Shown: positions 26,153 through 36,200 of the stretch, in pieces
How positions within the stretch are numbered: the stretch's first letter is position 1
How the letters are laid out: every line of letters starts with the position of its first letter
Assembly (NCBI RefSeq): GCF_008704855.1
Contig: NZ_CP023691.1
Span: forward strand, 7,440,001 to 7,504,000
DNA: 64,000 nt
Direction: 5' to 3'
Origin: Streptomyces platensis
GTDB lineage: Bacteria > Actinomycetota > Actinomycetes > Streptomycetales > Streptomycetaceae
Position numbers and translations under genes: made by a program
The notes under the pieces: model-generated
Told to the model about the DNA's origin: nothing
The model's database searches: none
What the model saw: the letters and a program-made list of their open reading frames with translations, nothing else

Positions 26153-27300
26153 GCCCCGCCCCCGCCTACGACGTCGTGGTCGCGGGCGGTGGCCCGGCCG
26201 GCTGTGCCGCCGCGCTCACCCTCGTCCACGCCGGCCGGACGGTCCTGCTGGCCGACGCCGGTACCGGTCCGCCCAAGGCCGGTGAGGCGCTGGTGTCCAT
26301 GGGCCGGCTGCTGCTCGCCGACCTCGGCGTCGCCGAACCGGTCCTGGGCAGCGGCCACTTGCCCTGCCACGGCAACCTGTCCGCCTGGGGCTCGCCGGAA
26401 CTGCACGCCGTGGACTTCCTCCAGGACCCCTACGGGCACGGCTGGCACCTGGACCGTCCGCTCTTCGACCGCCGGCTGCGCGCCGCCGCCCGCGCGGCGG
26501 GCGCCGAGGTCGCCGAGCACACCGCCGTACGGAGCCCCTCCCGGCAGTCGGACGGCACCTGGCGGCTCGCCCTGCGCGACCGGGCCGGCGGGGCCGGGGA
26601 CCGTACGGTGCGCTGCCGCTGGGTGGTGGACGCCACCGGGCGGGGCGCCGCGATCGCGGTCCGCGCCGGCGCCCGGCGGCGCACCGGAGACCAGCTGACC
26701 GCCCTCCACCTCACCCTCGACCCGGCCCCGCAGACCCCCCTCGACGGCCGTTCGCTGGTCGAGTCCGACCAGGATGGCTGGTGGTACACCGCGCTGCTGC
26801 CCTCCCGGCAGCGTCTGGTCGCCTACTTCACCGACCCCGATCTGCCCGTCGCCGCCGCGCGCGGAGCCGAGCGGTTCCGCCAACGGCTGCTGGCCACCCG
26901 GCACATCTCCCGCCGGGCCCGCCCGCACGGGCTCACCACCCTGCGACCGCCCCGCCGGGCCGCCGCCCGCAGCGCACATCTGGACCGGGTGCACGGCGAC
27001 GGCTGGACGGCCGCCGGGGACGCGGCGGCCGCCTTCGACCCGCTCAGCTCCCAGGGCATCCTCACCGCCCTCTACACCGGGCTGAGCGCGGGCCAGGCCG
27101 TCGACGCCCGGCTGCACGGCGACCGGGCGGCCCTGGCCGACTACGCGGCCAGGGTCAGCACGGCCCGTACCGCCTACCAGCACGGCCACCGCGCCGTGCA
27201 CGCGCAGGAAACCCGCTGGCCCGACCGGCCCTTCTGGACCCGGCGGCAGCGGCGCTTCCACCACAACCCCCCACCCATGAAAGGCGAGACCACACCATGA
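26149..27300 (+). CDS. LodB-like FAD-dependent maturase
   Basis: A 383-residue flavoprotein of the tryptophan-halogenase/geranylgeranyl-reductase-like group. The N-terminal VVVAGGGPAGCAAALTLVHAG binds the FAD ADP moiety; WVVDATGRGA and the late GDAAAAFDPLSSQGI are the other FAD motifs. In the Marinomonas systems LodB is required to form the quinone cofactor in LodA, and that role is inferred here from pairing. The start is the GTG at 26149 within a GTGA overlap with the oxidase gene. It overlaps the third gene by ATGA, so the three are one translational unit. Confidence 0.87.
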   Translation: MSPAPAYDVVVAGGGPAGCAAALTLVHAGRTVLLADAGTGPPKAGEALVSMGRLLLADLGVAEPVLGSGHLPCHGNLSAWGSPELHAVDFLQDPYGHGWHLDRPLFDRRLRAAARAAGAEVAEHTAVRSPSRQSDGTWRLALRDRAGGAGDRTVRCRWVVDATGRGAAIAVRAGARRRTGDQLTALHLTLDPAPQTPLDGRSLVESDQDGWWYTALLPSRQRLVAYFTDPDLPVAAARGAERFRQRLLATRHISRRARPHGLTTLRPPRRAAARSAHLDRVHGDGWTAAGDAAAAFDPLSSQGILTALYTGLSAGQAVDARLHGDRAALADYAARVSTARTAYQHGHRAVHAQETRWPDRPFWTRRQRRFHHNPPPMKGETTP

Positions 27301-28019
27301 CCCCCACCCCCGCATCCGGCTCCACGGACGCACACGAGCACATCCACCGCTTCCTGCTGCTGGGCAAGAAGAAGCTGTTCTTCTACCACCTGGCGCTGTA
27401 CAACCCCCAGTCCGGCCACAACTACCAGGCGGTCTTCAGCTTCTCCATCAAGGACAACGGCGAACTGCGGAACATGTACCTGAAGGACCTGGCGCAGCAC
27501 GAGAACGAGCGGGTCTTCTACTCCCTGCGCTGCCCGCACCACTTCGAACTCCCCGAGCTCCAGCAGGGCAAGGAGTTCGGCGTCCACCTGGAGCGGGTCG
27601 TCGTGAAGCCGGACGGCAGCCGCGACTTCCAGCAGATGACCACCGCCGAGACCATGGTGGACTGCAAGCGGGAGGACGTGCTCTCCTTCCGCAAGCTCGG
27701 CAATCTGCCCTACCCCGAATACCTCACCTACCTGGTATTCGGCGAGGGCGACGAGATCCACCTCGCCCACCAGCTCGCGGAGCGCCCCAACTGGGACGAG
27801 GCCCTCACCATCGCCCCCGCGCAGCCCATCGACCCGGCGCTGCTGAAGAAGGTCCCGACCCTCGTCATCGACTCGATCAGGGATGCTCACGACAAGCTGA
27901 TCGAGAGCCCGCTGAAGAAGGGGCAGCAGTACCAGGGCAAGATCGACGGGTCCGGCCCGGTGGTCGACTTCACCGTCGGCCGCCAGGCCTGGTTCAACCA
28001 CACCAGCCTCAACAGCTGA
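27297..28019 (+). CDS. Unrecognised third protein of the lodAB-like operon
   Basis: This is a 240-residue soluble protein that I do not recognise. It has no signal peptide and no membrane segment. It opens HRFLLLGKKKLFFYHLALYN and shows alternating hydrophobic patterns suggesting a beta-rich fold (YQAVFSFSIKDNGELRNMYLKDL; FGVHLERVVVKPDG; GKIDGSGPVVDFTVGRQAWFNH), with many His and acidic residues. AAGGCGAG precedes the ATG, which overlaps the LodB-like stop. Its coupling to the oxidase and maturase suggests a partner, chaperone or scavenger for that system; this is inference only. Confidence 0.75.
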   Translation: MTPTPASGSTDAHEHIHRFLLLGKKKLFFYHLALYNPQSGHNYQAVFSFSIKDNGELRNMYLKDLAQHENERVFYSLRCPHHFELPELQQGKEFGVHLERVVVKPDGSRDFQQMTTAETMVDCKREDVLSFRKLGNLPYPEYLTYLVFGEGDEIHLAHQLAERPNWDEALTIAPAQPIDPALLKKVPTLVIDSIRDAHDKLIESPLKKGQQYQGKIDGSGPVVDFTVGRQAWFNHTSLNS

Positions 28020-28044
28020 TCCACCGAAGCCCGTTGCCTTCCCG

Positions 28045-28083
28045 CCCGGCCCGGTCCGCGACATCGCCGCGGACCGGGCCGGG
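28045..28083. terminator. Bidirectional terminator between convergent genes
   Basis: A perfect 16-bp stem (CCCGGCCCGGTCCGCG at 28045-28060 with 28068-28083) has a 7-nt loop between the convergent third lod-operon gene and the SDR gene. Confidence 0.75.
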
Positions 28084-28095
28084 TCGGGCGGCGCC

Positions 28096-28857
28096 TCACG
28101 CCTGCCGCGTCGGCAGCACGATCGCCTGGCGCAGGTTCACATGGCGGGCGCGGCTCGTCGTGTAGGCGATCAGGTCCGCGATGTCGTCCGCCGCCAATCC
28201 GGTCAGTGCGTCGAACATGCCGCCCAGCTGGCCGGCCAGTTCCGCGTTGTCGATGTGGTCGGCCAGTTCGGTGTCCGTGAGACCCGGCTCGATATTGGTG
28301 ACGCGGACATCACGCGGGCCCAGTTCCGTGCGCAGCGACTGCGAGAGGTAGGTCAGCGCGGCCTTCGTCGCGCCGTACACCGCGTAGTGGGGGAACGCGA
28401 TATGCGCGCCGATCGAGGAGATGTTCACCAGGTCCGCCGTCCGGCCCGCCTCCGCCACCGCGATCAGGTCCGGAGTGAACGCCCGGATGACCCGCAGCGC
28501 GCCGGCCACATTGGTGTCCAGCATGCGCTGCCACTCGTCGGCGCGGCCGTCGGTGACCGGATTCGGCAGCATCACGCCCGCCGCGTTGACCACCAGATCG
28601 ACCTGACCGTACGCGGTGTGCACCCGCTCGGCCGCCGCATCCACGGAGGCGGCGTCGGTGACATCGGCGGCGACCGCCAGGGCCTGCCCGCCGGCCTTCT
28701 CGATCGTGGCGGCCAGCTCCGCCAGCCGCTCGGCCCGGCGGGCGAGCAGCGCCACCCGCACACCGTGCGAGGCGAGCAGCCGGGCAGTGGCCTCGCCCAT
28801 ACCGCTGGCGGCTCCGGTGACGACAGCGGTGCGGCCGGCGAGGGTGTCGTACGACAT
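28096..28857 (-). CDS. Short-chain dehydrogenase/reductase (classical SDR)
   Basis: A 253-residue classical SDR: the cofactor motif TGAASGMGEATA, the NAAGVM strand, and the catalytic Ser in NISSIGAHIAF with Tyr-x-x-x-Lys in YGATK. An Arg pair after strand 2 (ARRAERL) favours NADP(H). It is most like the YdfG-type oxidoreductases that reduce small hydroxy acids, aldehydes or ketones. The ATG at 28857 follows CAGGAG. It is divergent from the MmyB-type regulator at 29008; such regulator-SDR pairs are common in actinobacteria, and the inverted repeat between them is a likely operator. Confidence 0.87.
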   Translation of the reverse strand: MSYDTLAGRTAVVTGAASGMGEATARLLASHGVRVALLARRAERLAELAATIEKAGGQALAVAADVTDAASVDAAAERVHTAYGQVDLVVNAAGVMLPNPVTDGRADEWQRMLDTNVAGALRVIRAFTPDLIAVAEAGRTADLVNISSIGAHIAFPHYAVYGATKAALTYLSQSLRTELGPRDVRVTNIEPGLTDTELADHIDNAELAGQLGGMFDALTGLAADDIADLIAYTTSRARHVNLRQAIVLPTRQA

Positions 28858-28936
28858 GGAGAACTCCTGGGCTGGTGGTGAGAGCCGCCGGGCGTCTCCC
28901 GGGGCAATCACCACACTGCGCCGTGCCACCGCACTT

Positions 28937-28961
28937 ACCCAGGGCTGCCGTTTTCCTGGGT
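28937..28961. promoter_or_regulatory. Inverted repeat between the SDR and MmyB-type regulator genes
   Basis: ACCCAGG (28937-28943) and CCTGGGT (28955-28961) form a perfect inverted repeat with an 11-bp spacer and an 18-bp centre-to-centre distance. It lies in the 150-bp divergent promoter region, about 80 bp from the SDR start and 47 bp from the regulator start. Confidence 0.55.
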
Positions 28962-29007
28962 CCGCCAGTACCAGGATGGGAGCGTCCCGGGCGCCTAGGA
29001 TCAGCGC

Positions 29008-29856
29008 ATGGATATATCCCTGACGGGGGAACTCGGCGACTTCCTGCGTTCCCGGCGCGCCCGCATCCGGCCCGAGGAAGTCGGGCTGCCGGGGCACGGA
29101 CGGCGGCGGGTTCCGGGCCTGCGCCGCGAGGAGGTCGCCCAGCTCGCGGGCGTCAGCGTCGACTACTACATCCGCCTCGAACAGGGCCGCGGCCCCTCCG
29201 TCTCGGACGCCGTACTCGACGCCATCGGGCGCGTCCTGCGCCTCGACGACACCGAGCAGCAGTATCTGCGCACGGTGGCCAGGCCCGCCGCCCGCCGCAC
29301 GGCCGCCGCCGGGCCCGCGCCCCAGCGAGTCCGCCCCGGACTGCGCCTCCTCCTGGACACCATGGAGAAGGCGCCCGCGTTCGTACTCGGCCGCCGGATG
29401 GATGTGCTCGCGTGGAACGCCCTGGGCGACGCCGTCGCCGGCTTCTCACAGATGCCGGCCGAGGAGCGCAATATGCCGCGCCAGGTGTTCCTCAACCCGC
29501 AGGCACATGAGCTCTATCCGGACTGGCCCGCGGTGGCCGCCGAGACGGTCGCCTATCTGCGCCTGGACGCGGGGAACCACCCACGGGACAAACGACTGGC
29601 GACGCTGGTGGGCGAACTCTCGCTGGGCAGCGAGGACTTCCGCCGGCTGTGGGCGGACCACCAGGTCAAGGAGAAGACGTACGGGGCGAAGCGGATGCGG
29701 CACCCCGTGGTGGGTGAACTCACCATGCCGTACGAGACGTTGACGGTGACCGGGGAGCCGGATCAGATGCTGGTGGTCTACACGCCGGAACCGGGTTCCC
29801 GTACGGCGGACCGCCTGACCCTCCTGGCCAGCTGGGCGGCGAGCCCGGCGGTCTGA
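29008..29856 (+). CDS. MmyB-type helix-turn-helix transcriptional regulator
   Basis: A 282-residue regulator with an N-terminal XRE-type HTH (LRREEVAQLAGVSVDYYIRLEQGRGPSVSDAVLDAIGRVLRLDD) and a C-terminal MmyB-like ligand-binding domain (LLDTMEKAPAFVLGRRMDVLAWNALGDAV; RLWADHQV; HPVVGELTMPYETL). The latter domain is thought to bind fatty-acid-like molecules. TAGGAT (28996-29001) lies six bases before the ATG and there is no Shine-Dalgarno sequence, suggesting a leaderless mRNA. Probable target: the divergent SDR gene and itself. Confidence 0.88.
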   Translation: MDISLTGELGDFLRSRRARIRPEEVGLPGHGRRRVPGLRREEVAQLAGVSVDYYIRLEQGRGPSVSDAVLDAIGRVLRLDDTEQQYLRTVARPAARRTAAAGPAPQRVRPGLRLLLDTMEKAPAFVLGRRMDVLAWNALGDAVAGFSQMPAEERNMPRQVFLNPQAHELYPDWPAVAAETVAYLRLDAGNHPRDKRLATLVGELSLGSEDFRRLWADHQVKEKTYGAKRMRHPVVGELTMPYETLTVTGEPDQMLVVYTPEPGSRTADRLTLLASWAASPAV

Positions 29857-30213
29857 GGGGGCGGGGCCATACGGGAACACCGGCCGGGGGTTCAGCGGAG
29901 GGCACCGTCGGGTGACAGCTCCCGGGTGACCCGGGGGTCGGGTTTCGGTCGCCGCCGCGGCGGCGGAGCGGCCCGGCGGGGCCGGTACGCGGGCGGCGCG
30001 GGGCAGCAAAGCGCAGGTCGGCGCGGGGGCGGCGGGGGCACGGGGTGGTCCGGGGGCCGCCGTCGTGACCTTGGCGCATTCAACCACTGCCTGTTGCAGT
30101 TGCGTTGACAGTGCACGGGGGTGGCCTCACGATGCAACGCGGCATCAGCGGCTACCGCTGGTTACCGCAGGTGGCAGTGGTCAGCGTGTTCGCCCCCGGC
30201 AGAAGGAGCGCCC
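29857..30213. other. Upstream region of the PUFA-like PKS operon
   Basis: These 357 bp hold no gene I can support. The first part is G-rich without clear structure. Near the PKS are a consensus-like TTGACA at 30105-30110, without a good -10 at the normal spacing, and a short inverted repeat (ACTGC 30086-30090, GCAGT 30096-30100). The ribosome-binding site AGAAGGAG (30201-30208) lies before the GTG at 30214. The operon promoter is probably here, but I cannot place it exactly. Confidence 0.45.
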
Positions 30214-33200
30214 GTGGTCCCCCGGCCCCCGTTCCCCGGCACCCCCCTTTCCAGATCTACCGGCCCGGACGCTCCGCCCGCCGGCCCAGGGTCCGACGCG
30301 CCTTACGGCCCCGGGCCCGCCGCTGCCGCCCGGACCGCCGGGTCGGCACACCCCGGGCCCGCCCCCGCCGGGCGCGAGGCCGCCACCCGCGATCTCGTCG
30401 TGGCGCTCTCGCCGTTCGAGGAACCGGGCGAGCGGATCGTCCTCGCGGCCGCCCGCGCGGGCGCGCTGGGTCTGTTGGACCTCGGCCGGGACCCCGGCCC
30501 GGCGCGCGCCGCGCTCGCCCGGCTCGGGACGCTGTCCTACGGCGTGCGGATACCGGTGGGGTGCCCGCTGACACCCGCCGATCTGCCCGTGGCGGTCGAC
30601 ACCGTGCTGCTCGCCGACCCGCGGGCCTGGGCGAACCCCGAGCCGGAGCCCGCCCCCCGGGCCTGGGCGAACCCCGAGCCGGACGTCGCCCCTGGGCCGG
30701 ACGTCGCCCCCGCCCACGGCCCGGCCACCGGTCGGCCGGCGGACTGGGCCGACGCCGGGCGGCGCCGTGTCTGGGCCGAGGTCACCAGCCCCGAGGAGGC
30801 CGCGGCGGCGTGTGCCGCCGGGGTCACCGCGCTCGTCGCCCGCGGCCATGAGTCGGGCGGCCGGGTGGGTGAACTCACCACCTGTGTCCTGCTCCAGCGC
30901 CTGCTGGCCGACCCGTCCGTGACCGTCCCCGTCCTCGCCGCCGGGGGCATCGGCCCGCACACGGCCGCCGCGGCCGTGGCCGGCGGGGCGGCCGGCGTGC
31001 TGCTCGACTCCCAGCTCGCGCTCACCACCGAGGGCGAGGAGCGGCTGCCCCGGGCGGTCGCCGCCGCGATCCGCGCCATGGACGGCAGCGAGACCACCCT
31101 CGTCGCGGGCCACCGGGTCCTCACCCGCCCGGACCTGCGCCTGCCGGCGGTGGGCGACGAAGCCGGGGAGGCGCAGGACGGGGGAGTGGGTGGCGGGGGA
31201 GCGGAGGACGGGACCGCCGGCCACGACCCCGGCCGTGACCCCGACCCCGACCGGATCGCCGCCCGCCTAGGAGCCCGGGATCTGCGGACCCAGCTGCTGC
31301 CGATCGGCCAGGACGGTGCGTTCGCCGCCCGGCTCGCCGCGCGCCACCGCACCACCGGCGGCATCGTGCAGGCCGTACGGGCCGCCCTCACCGGCCATCT
31401 CGACGCCGCGGCACGCCTGCGTCCGCTCGCCCGCCGCCCCGGCGCCCGCCATCTTCCCGTGGCTCAGGGGCCGATGACCCGGGTCAGCGATGAGGCCGCA
31501 TTCGCCGCCGCCGTGGCCGACGACGGCGGGCTGCCCTTTCTCGCGCTCGCCGTCATGGACGGCGCACAGGTACGCCGGCTGCTGGCCGAGACCGCCGAGC
31601 GGCTGGGCGAACGACCCTGGGGCGTCGGCCTGCTCGGCTTCGCCCCACCCGAACTCCGCCGCGAACAGCTGGCCGCGGTGGCCGAGTTCGCCCCCGAGTA
31701 CGCCCTGATCGCCGGCGGACGGCCCGCCCAGGCCGCGCCCCTCGAAGCCGCCGGGACCCGGACCTATCTCCATGTCCCGGCGCCCGGCCTGCTGGAGCGC
31801 TACCTCGCCGAAGGCGCCCGGCGGTTCGTCTTCGAAGGGCAGGAGTGCGGGGGGCACATCGGCCCCCGGGCCAGCTTCCCGCTGTGGGACGAGCAGATCG
31901 AGCGGCTGATCGTGCATGCCCGTTCACACGGCGGGACGGCCGAGGAGCTGGACGTGCTCTTCGCGGGCGGTATCCACGACGCCCGCTCGGCCGCCATGGC
32001 CGCGGCCGCCGCCGCGCCGCTCGCCGAACTCGGCGCCCGCATCGGCGTCCTGATGGGCACCGCCTACCTCTTCACGGACGAGGCCGTGGCCACCGGCGCC
32101 GTCCTCCCCGGCTTCCAGGACACCGCCCTGGCCTGCGACCGGACCGTACTGCTGCGGACCGCCCCGGGCCATGCCACGCGCTGCGCCGACACCGCCTACA
32201 CCGAGGACTTCGCCGCGGCCGACCGGCGCCTCGCCGCCCATGGCACCGACCCCCGGGACCGCTGGGAGGAGCTGGAGCGGCGCAACCTCGGACGGCTGCG
32301 GATCGCGAGCAAGGGCCTGCGGCACACCGACGCCGGGCCGCCCGCCCCCGTGGGGGAGCGCGACCAGCGCCGGGAGGGCCTGTACATGCTGGGCCAGGCC
32401 GCCACCGTCCGCCACGCCACCACCACCGTCGCCGCGCTGCACACGGCCGTGACCGACGGAGCCACCGCCCAACTGACCTTGCGTGCGGCGGAGTTCCGGC
32501 CCCCGGCCGCGCAGCCGGACCACCGGGACACGGCGCCGCTGGACATCGCCATCGTCGGCATGGCCTGCTGCTATCCCGGCGCGCCCGACGCGGCCCGTTA
32601 CTGGTCCAATGTCGTCACCGGCGTCGACTCCGTCACCGAGGTGCCCGCCGACCGCTGGGACGCCGCCACCTACCACGACCCGGACCCCGCGCGGGCGGGC
32701 GAGCGCACCCCCTCGCGCTGGGGCGGCTTCCTGCCCGCCCTCCCCTTCGACGCCCTCGCCCACGGCATCCCCCCGGCCTCCCTCACCGGCATCGAACCGG
32801 TGCAGCTGCTCGCCCTCGACGCCGCCGCCAAAGCCCTCGCGGACGCCGGATACGCCGGCCGCGACTTCGACCGCGCCCGTACCAGCGTCGTGTTCGGCGC
32901 CGAGGCGGGCACCGAACTGGCCGGTGCCTACGGGCTGCGCGCCCTGCACCCGGCCTACCTCGGCGACCTGCCCCCCGCTCTCGACGCCGAACTGCCCCGG
33001 CTGACCGAGGACTCCTTCCCCGGCGTGCTCGCCAATGTCATCGCCGGACGCATCGCGAGCCGCCTCGACCTGGGCGGCGCCAACTGCACCGTGGACGCCG
33101 CCTGCGCCTCCTCGCTCGCCGCACTCGACCTGGCCTGCCGCCAACTGCGCGACCACGACGCCGATATGGCGCTGTGCGGCGGCGCCGATGTGCACAACGG

Positions 33201-36200
33201 CATCAACGACTACCTGATGTTCGCCTCCGTACAGGCCCTGTCCCCGACCGGCCGCTGCCGCCCGTTCGACGCGGCGGCCGACGGGATCGCGCTCGGCGAG
33301 GGCGTCGGCTGTCTGGTCCTCAAGCGCCTCACGGACGCCGAACGGGACGGCGACCGGATCTACGCCGTCGTCAAAGCGGTCGGCACCTCCAGCGACGGGC
33401 GGTCCCTCGGACTGACCGCACCACGGCCCGAGGGCCAGCGGCGGGCCCTGGAACGCGCCTACCACCGCGCCGGGATCAGCCCCGCCCAGGTCGGCCTCCT
33501 CGAAGCCCACGGCACCGGAACCGTCGTCGGTGACACCACCGAACTCGCCGTCCTCACCGAGCTGTTCGAAGCCGCGGGCGCGAACCCGGGCAGCTGCACG
33601 CTCGGCTCGGTCAAATCGCAGATCGGGCACACCAAATGCGCCGCCGGCCTGGCCGGACTGATCAAGGCCGCCCGTGCCGTGCACGCGGGGGTGCGGCCGC
33701 CGACCCTGCATCTGACCCGGCCGGCCGAGGCGGACACCGGCCCGTTCCGCTTCGACACCGGCCATGCCCGGCCCTGGCCGGTCCCCGTGGCACGCCGTAT
33801 CGCGGGAGTGAGCGCCTTCGGCTTCGGCGGCACCAACTACCACGCGGTGCTCGCCGGTTACGACGGTGCCCCCGAACCCGCCCACGCCCTGACGGACTGG
33901 CCTGCCGAGCTCTTCTGCTTCCGCGGCGCCGACCGGTCCGCCGCGGTACGCGCCATGGACCGTCTCACCGCCCGGCTGGCGGAGAACGACCAGGCCGGAC
34001 GCCCCTGGCAGCTGCGTGACCTGGCCGCCGAGACCGCCGCGGCGGACGGGCCGCTCCAGGTCTGCCTGGTCGCCGCGGACCTCGACGATCTCGCCGCCAA
34101 GCTGCTCCCCGCCCGCCAGTTCACCGCCGCCGACGGCGTCTACCCGCGCGCTCACGACACCGACCCCGGGCGGCTCGCCTTCCTCTTCCCCGGCCAGGGC
34201 AGCCAGCGCACCGGCATGCTCGGCGAGTTGTTCCTCGCCTTCCCGGCCCTGCGCGGCCTCCTGGACGACGCCGATCCCGACTGCGTCGCGGCCATGTTCC
34301 CGCCCGCCGCCTTCACCCCCGAACACCGGGCCGCCCAGCAGGCCGCCCTCACCGACACCCGGGTCGCCCAGCCGGCGCTCGGCCTCGCCTCCGCCGCCGC
34401 CCACCGGCTGCTCACCGCCCTCGGAGTACGCCCCGACTGCACGGCTGGGCACTCGTACGGCGAGCTGACCGCCCTGTGGGCGGCGGGCGCCTACGACACC
34501 GAGGCGCTGCTCCGGCTCAGTGCGCGACGCGGCGAGGCGATCCTCTCCGCCGCCGGCGACGACCCCGGCGCGATGGCCGCCGTCGTGGCCGCGCCCGGCC
34601 GGGTCCGGGAGCTGACCCGTGACACCGGTGTCGTCGTCGCCAATCACAACGCACCCGAACAGAGCGTGATTTCCGGCCCCACGGACGCCGTGGAAGCGGC
34701 CGTGGCCGCGCTGCGCACGGCCGGCGCCGAGGCGCGCCGCCTGCCGGTCGCCTGCGCGTTCCACAGCCCGCAACTCGCCGCCGCCCGCGACGCACTCGCC
34801 GCGGAACTGGCCGCGACCGAGGTGACCGCGCCCGCCCTCCCGGTCTGGTCCGGCGCCACCGCGCGCCCCTACGCCCGCGGGGCATCCGCGGTGCGGGACA
34901 CCCTGGCGGACCAGGTCGCCGCGCCGGTGCGCTTCGTGGACCAGATCGAGGACATGTACGCCGCCGGGGTGCGCACCTTCGTGGAGGCCGGGCCCGGCCG
35001 GGCCCTCACCGGCCTCGTCGGGCAGATCCTCGGCGAACGTCCGCACACCGCCCTCGCGCTGGACGTACCGGGCGAGTCCGGACTGGCCCGGCTGCCGCAC
35101 GTCCTCGCGCGGCTCGCCGCGGCCGGGGTCCCGGTCGACCCGGAGGCACTGTTCCGCGGCCGTGCGCAACCCCTGCCCGACACGCCGCCACGCCGCCCGG
35201 GGTGGCTGGTGAACGGTCACACGGTGCGCACCGCCGACGGCGCCTGCCTGCCCGGCGGACTGCGCCCTGCCCGGCGGGTGGACAGCCGGGGGAGCGGGGA
35301 GGACGTGGTGCGGAGGGAGGGCGGCCAGCGTGCGGCGGCGCTCGACGGGGGCCGCGTGACTCCCGGCGGTGGCGCGGCTCACGGCGTTGGCGTGGCTCCC
35401 GGCGCCGCCGCCCGGCATGACGTCGTGCTGGAGTATCTGCGCACCACGCGGGAGCTGGTGGCGTCCCAACGGGATGTGGTGTTGCGGTACTTGGGGGAAT
35501 CGGCCGTGCCGCCCGCCCAGGTGGTCGACTCCGCTTCGGTCCAGGAGTGGGCTGTCTCGCCGTATACCGAAGTTGCCGGGACCGGGGCCGGGACCGGGGC
35601 CGGGGTCGGAGCCGGGGCCGGAGCCGCCGTCGGGCCCGCGACCGCTGCCGACGCCACCATCACGCAGCCGCCCGCCACCGGCCCACATCCCCTGAGTCCC
35701 GCCGAACTCCTCGAAGCCGTAAGGGAGATCATCCACCAGCGGACCGGATACCCCCACGAGATGCTCGATGCCGGGCTCGACCTGGAGGCGGACCTTTCGG
35801 TGGACTCCATCAAGCGCGTGGAGATCGTCGGCGCGCTTGCCGACCGGATCGGACTGCCGCAGGATCCGGACGGGGCCATGGAGTCGGCCGTGGAACAGCT
35901 CGCCCGCGTCAAGACCATCAGCGGCATCGTCGACTGGATCGCCGCCGCCCGCCCGGAGCCCCCGTCGGCGCCCGCTGAATCCGTGCCTGTGCCGACCGCG
36001 CCGGGCGCCACGGTCGCTGCCCCGACCGCGTCGGTGCCGCCCGCAGCACCCGCTACGGCGCCCCTCACCGGAGACCCGCTCGCCCCGGAGGAGGAATCCG
36101 ACCGCGGCCCGGTGCCGCTGCGTCCCACCCGCTCCCTGGTCCGGGTCACCCCGCTCGGTCCGCCCGTGGCCCGGCCGCCCGCCGAAGTGGTGGCGGGCAG

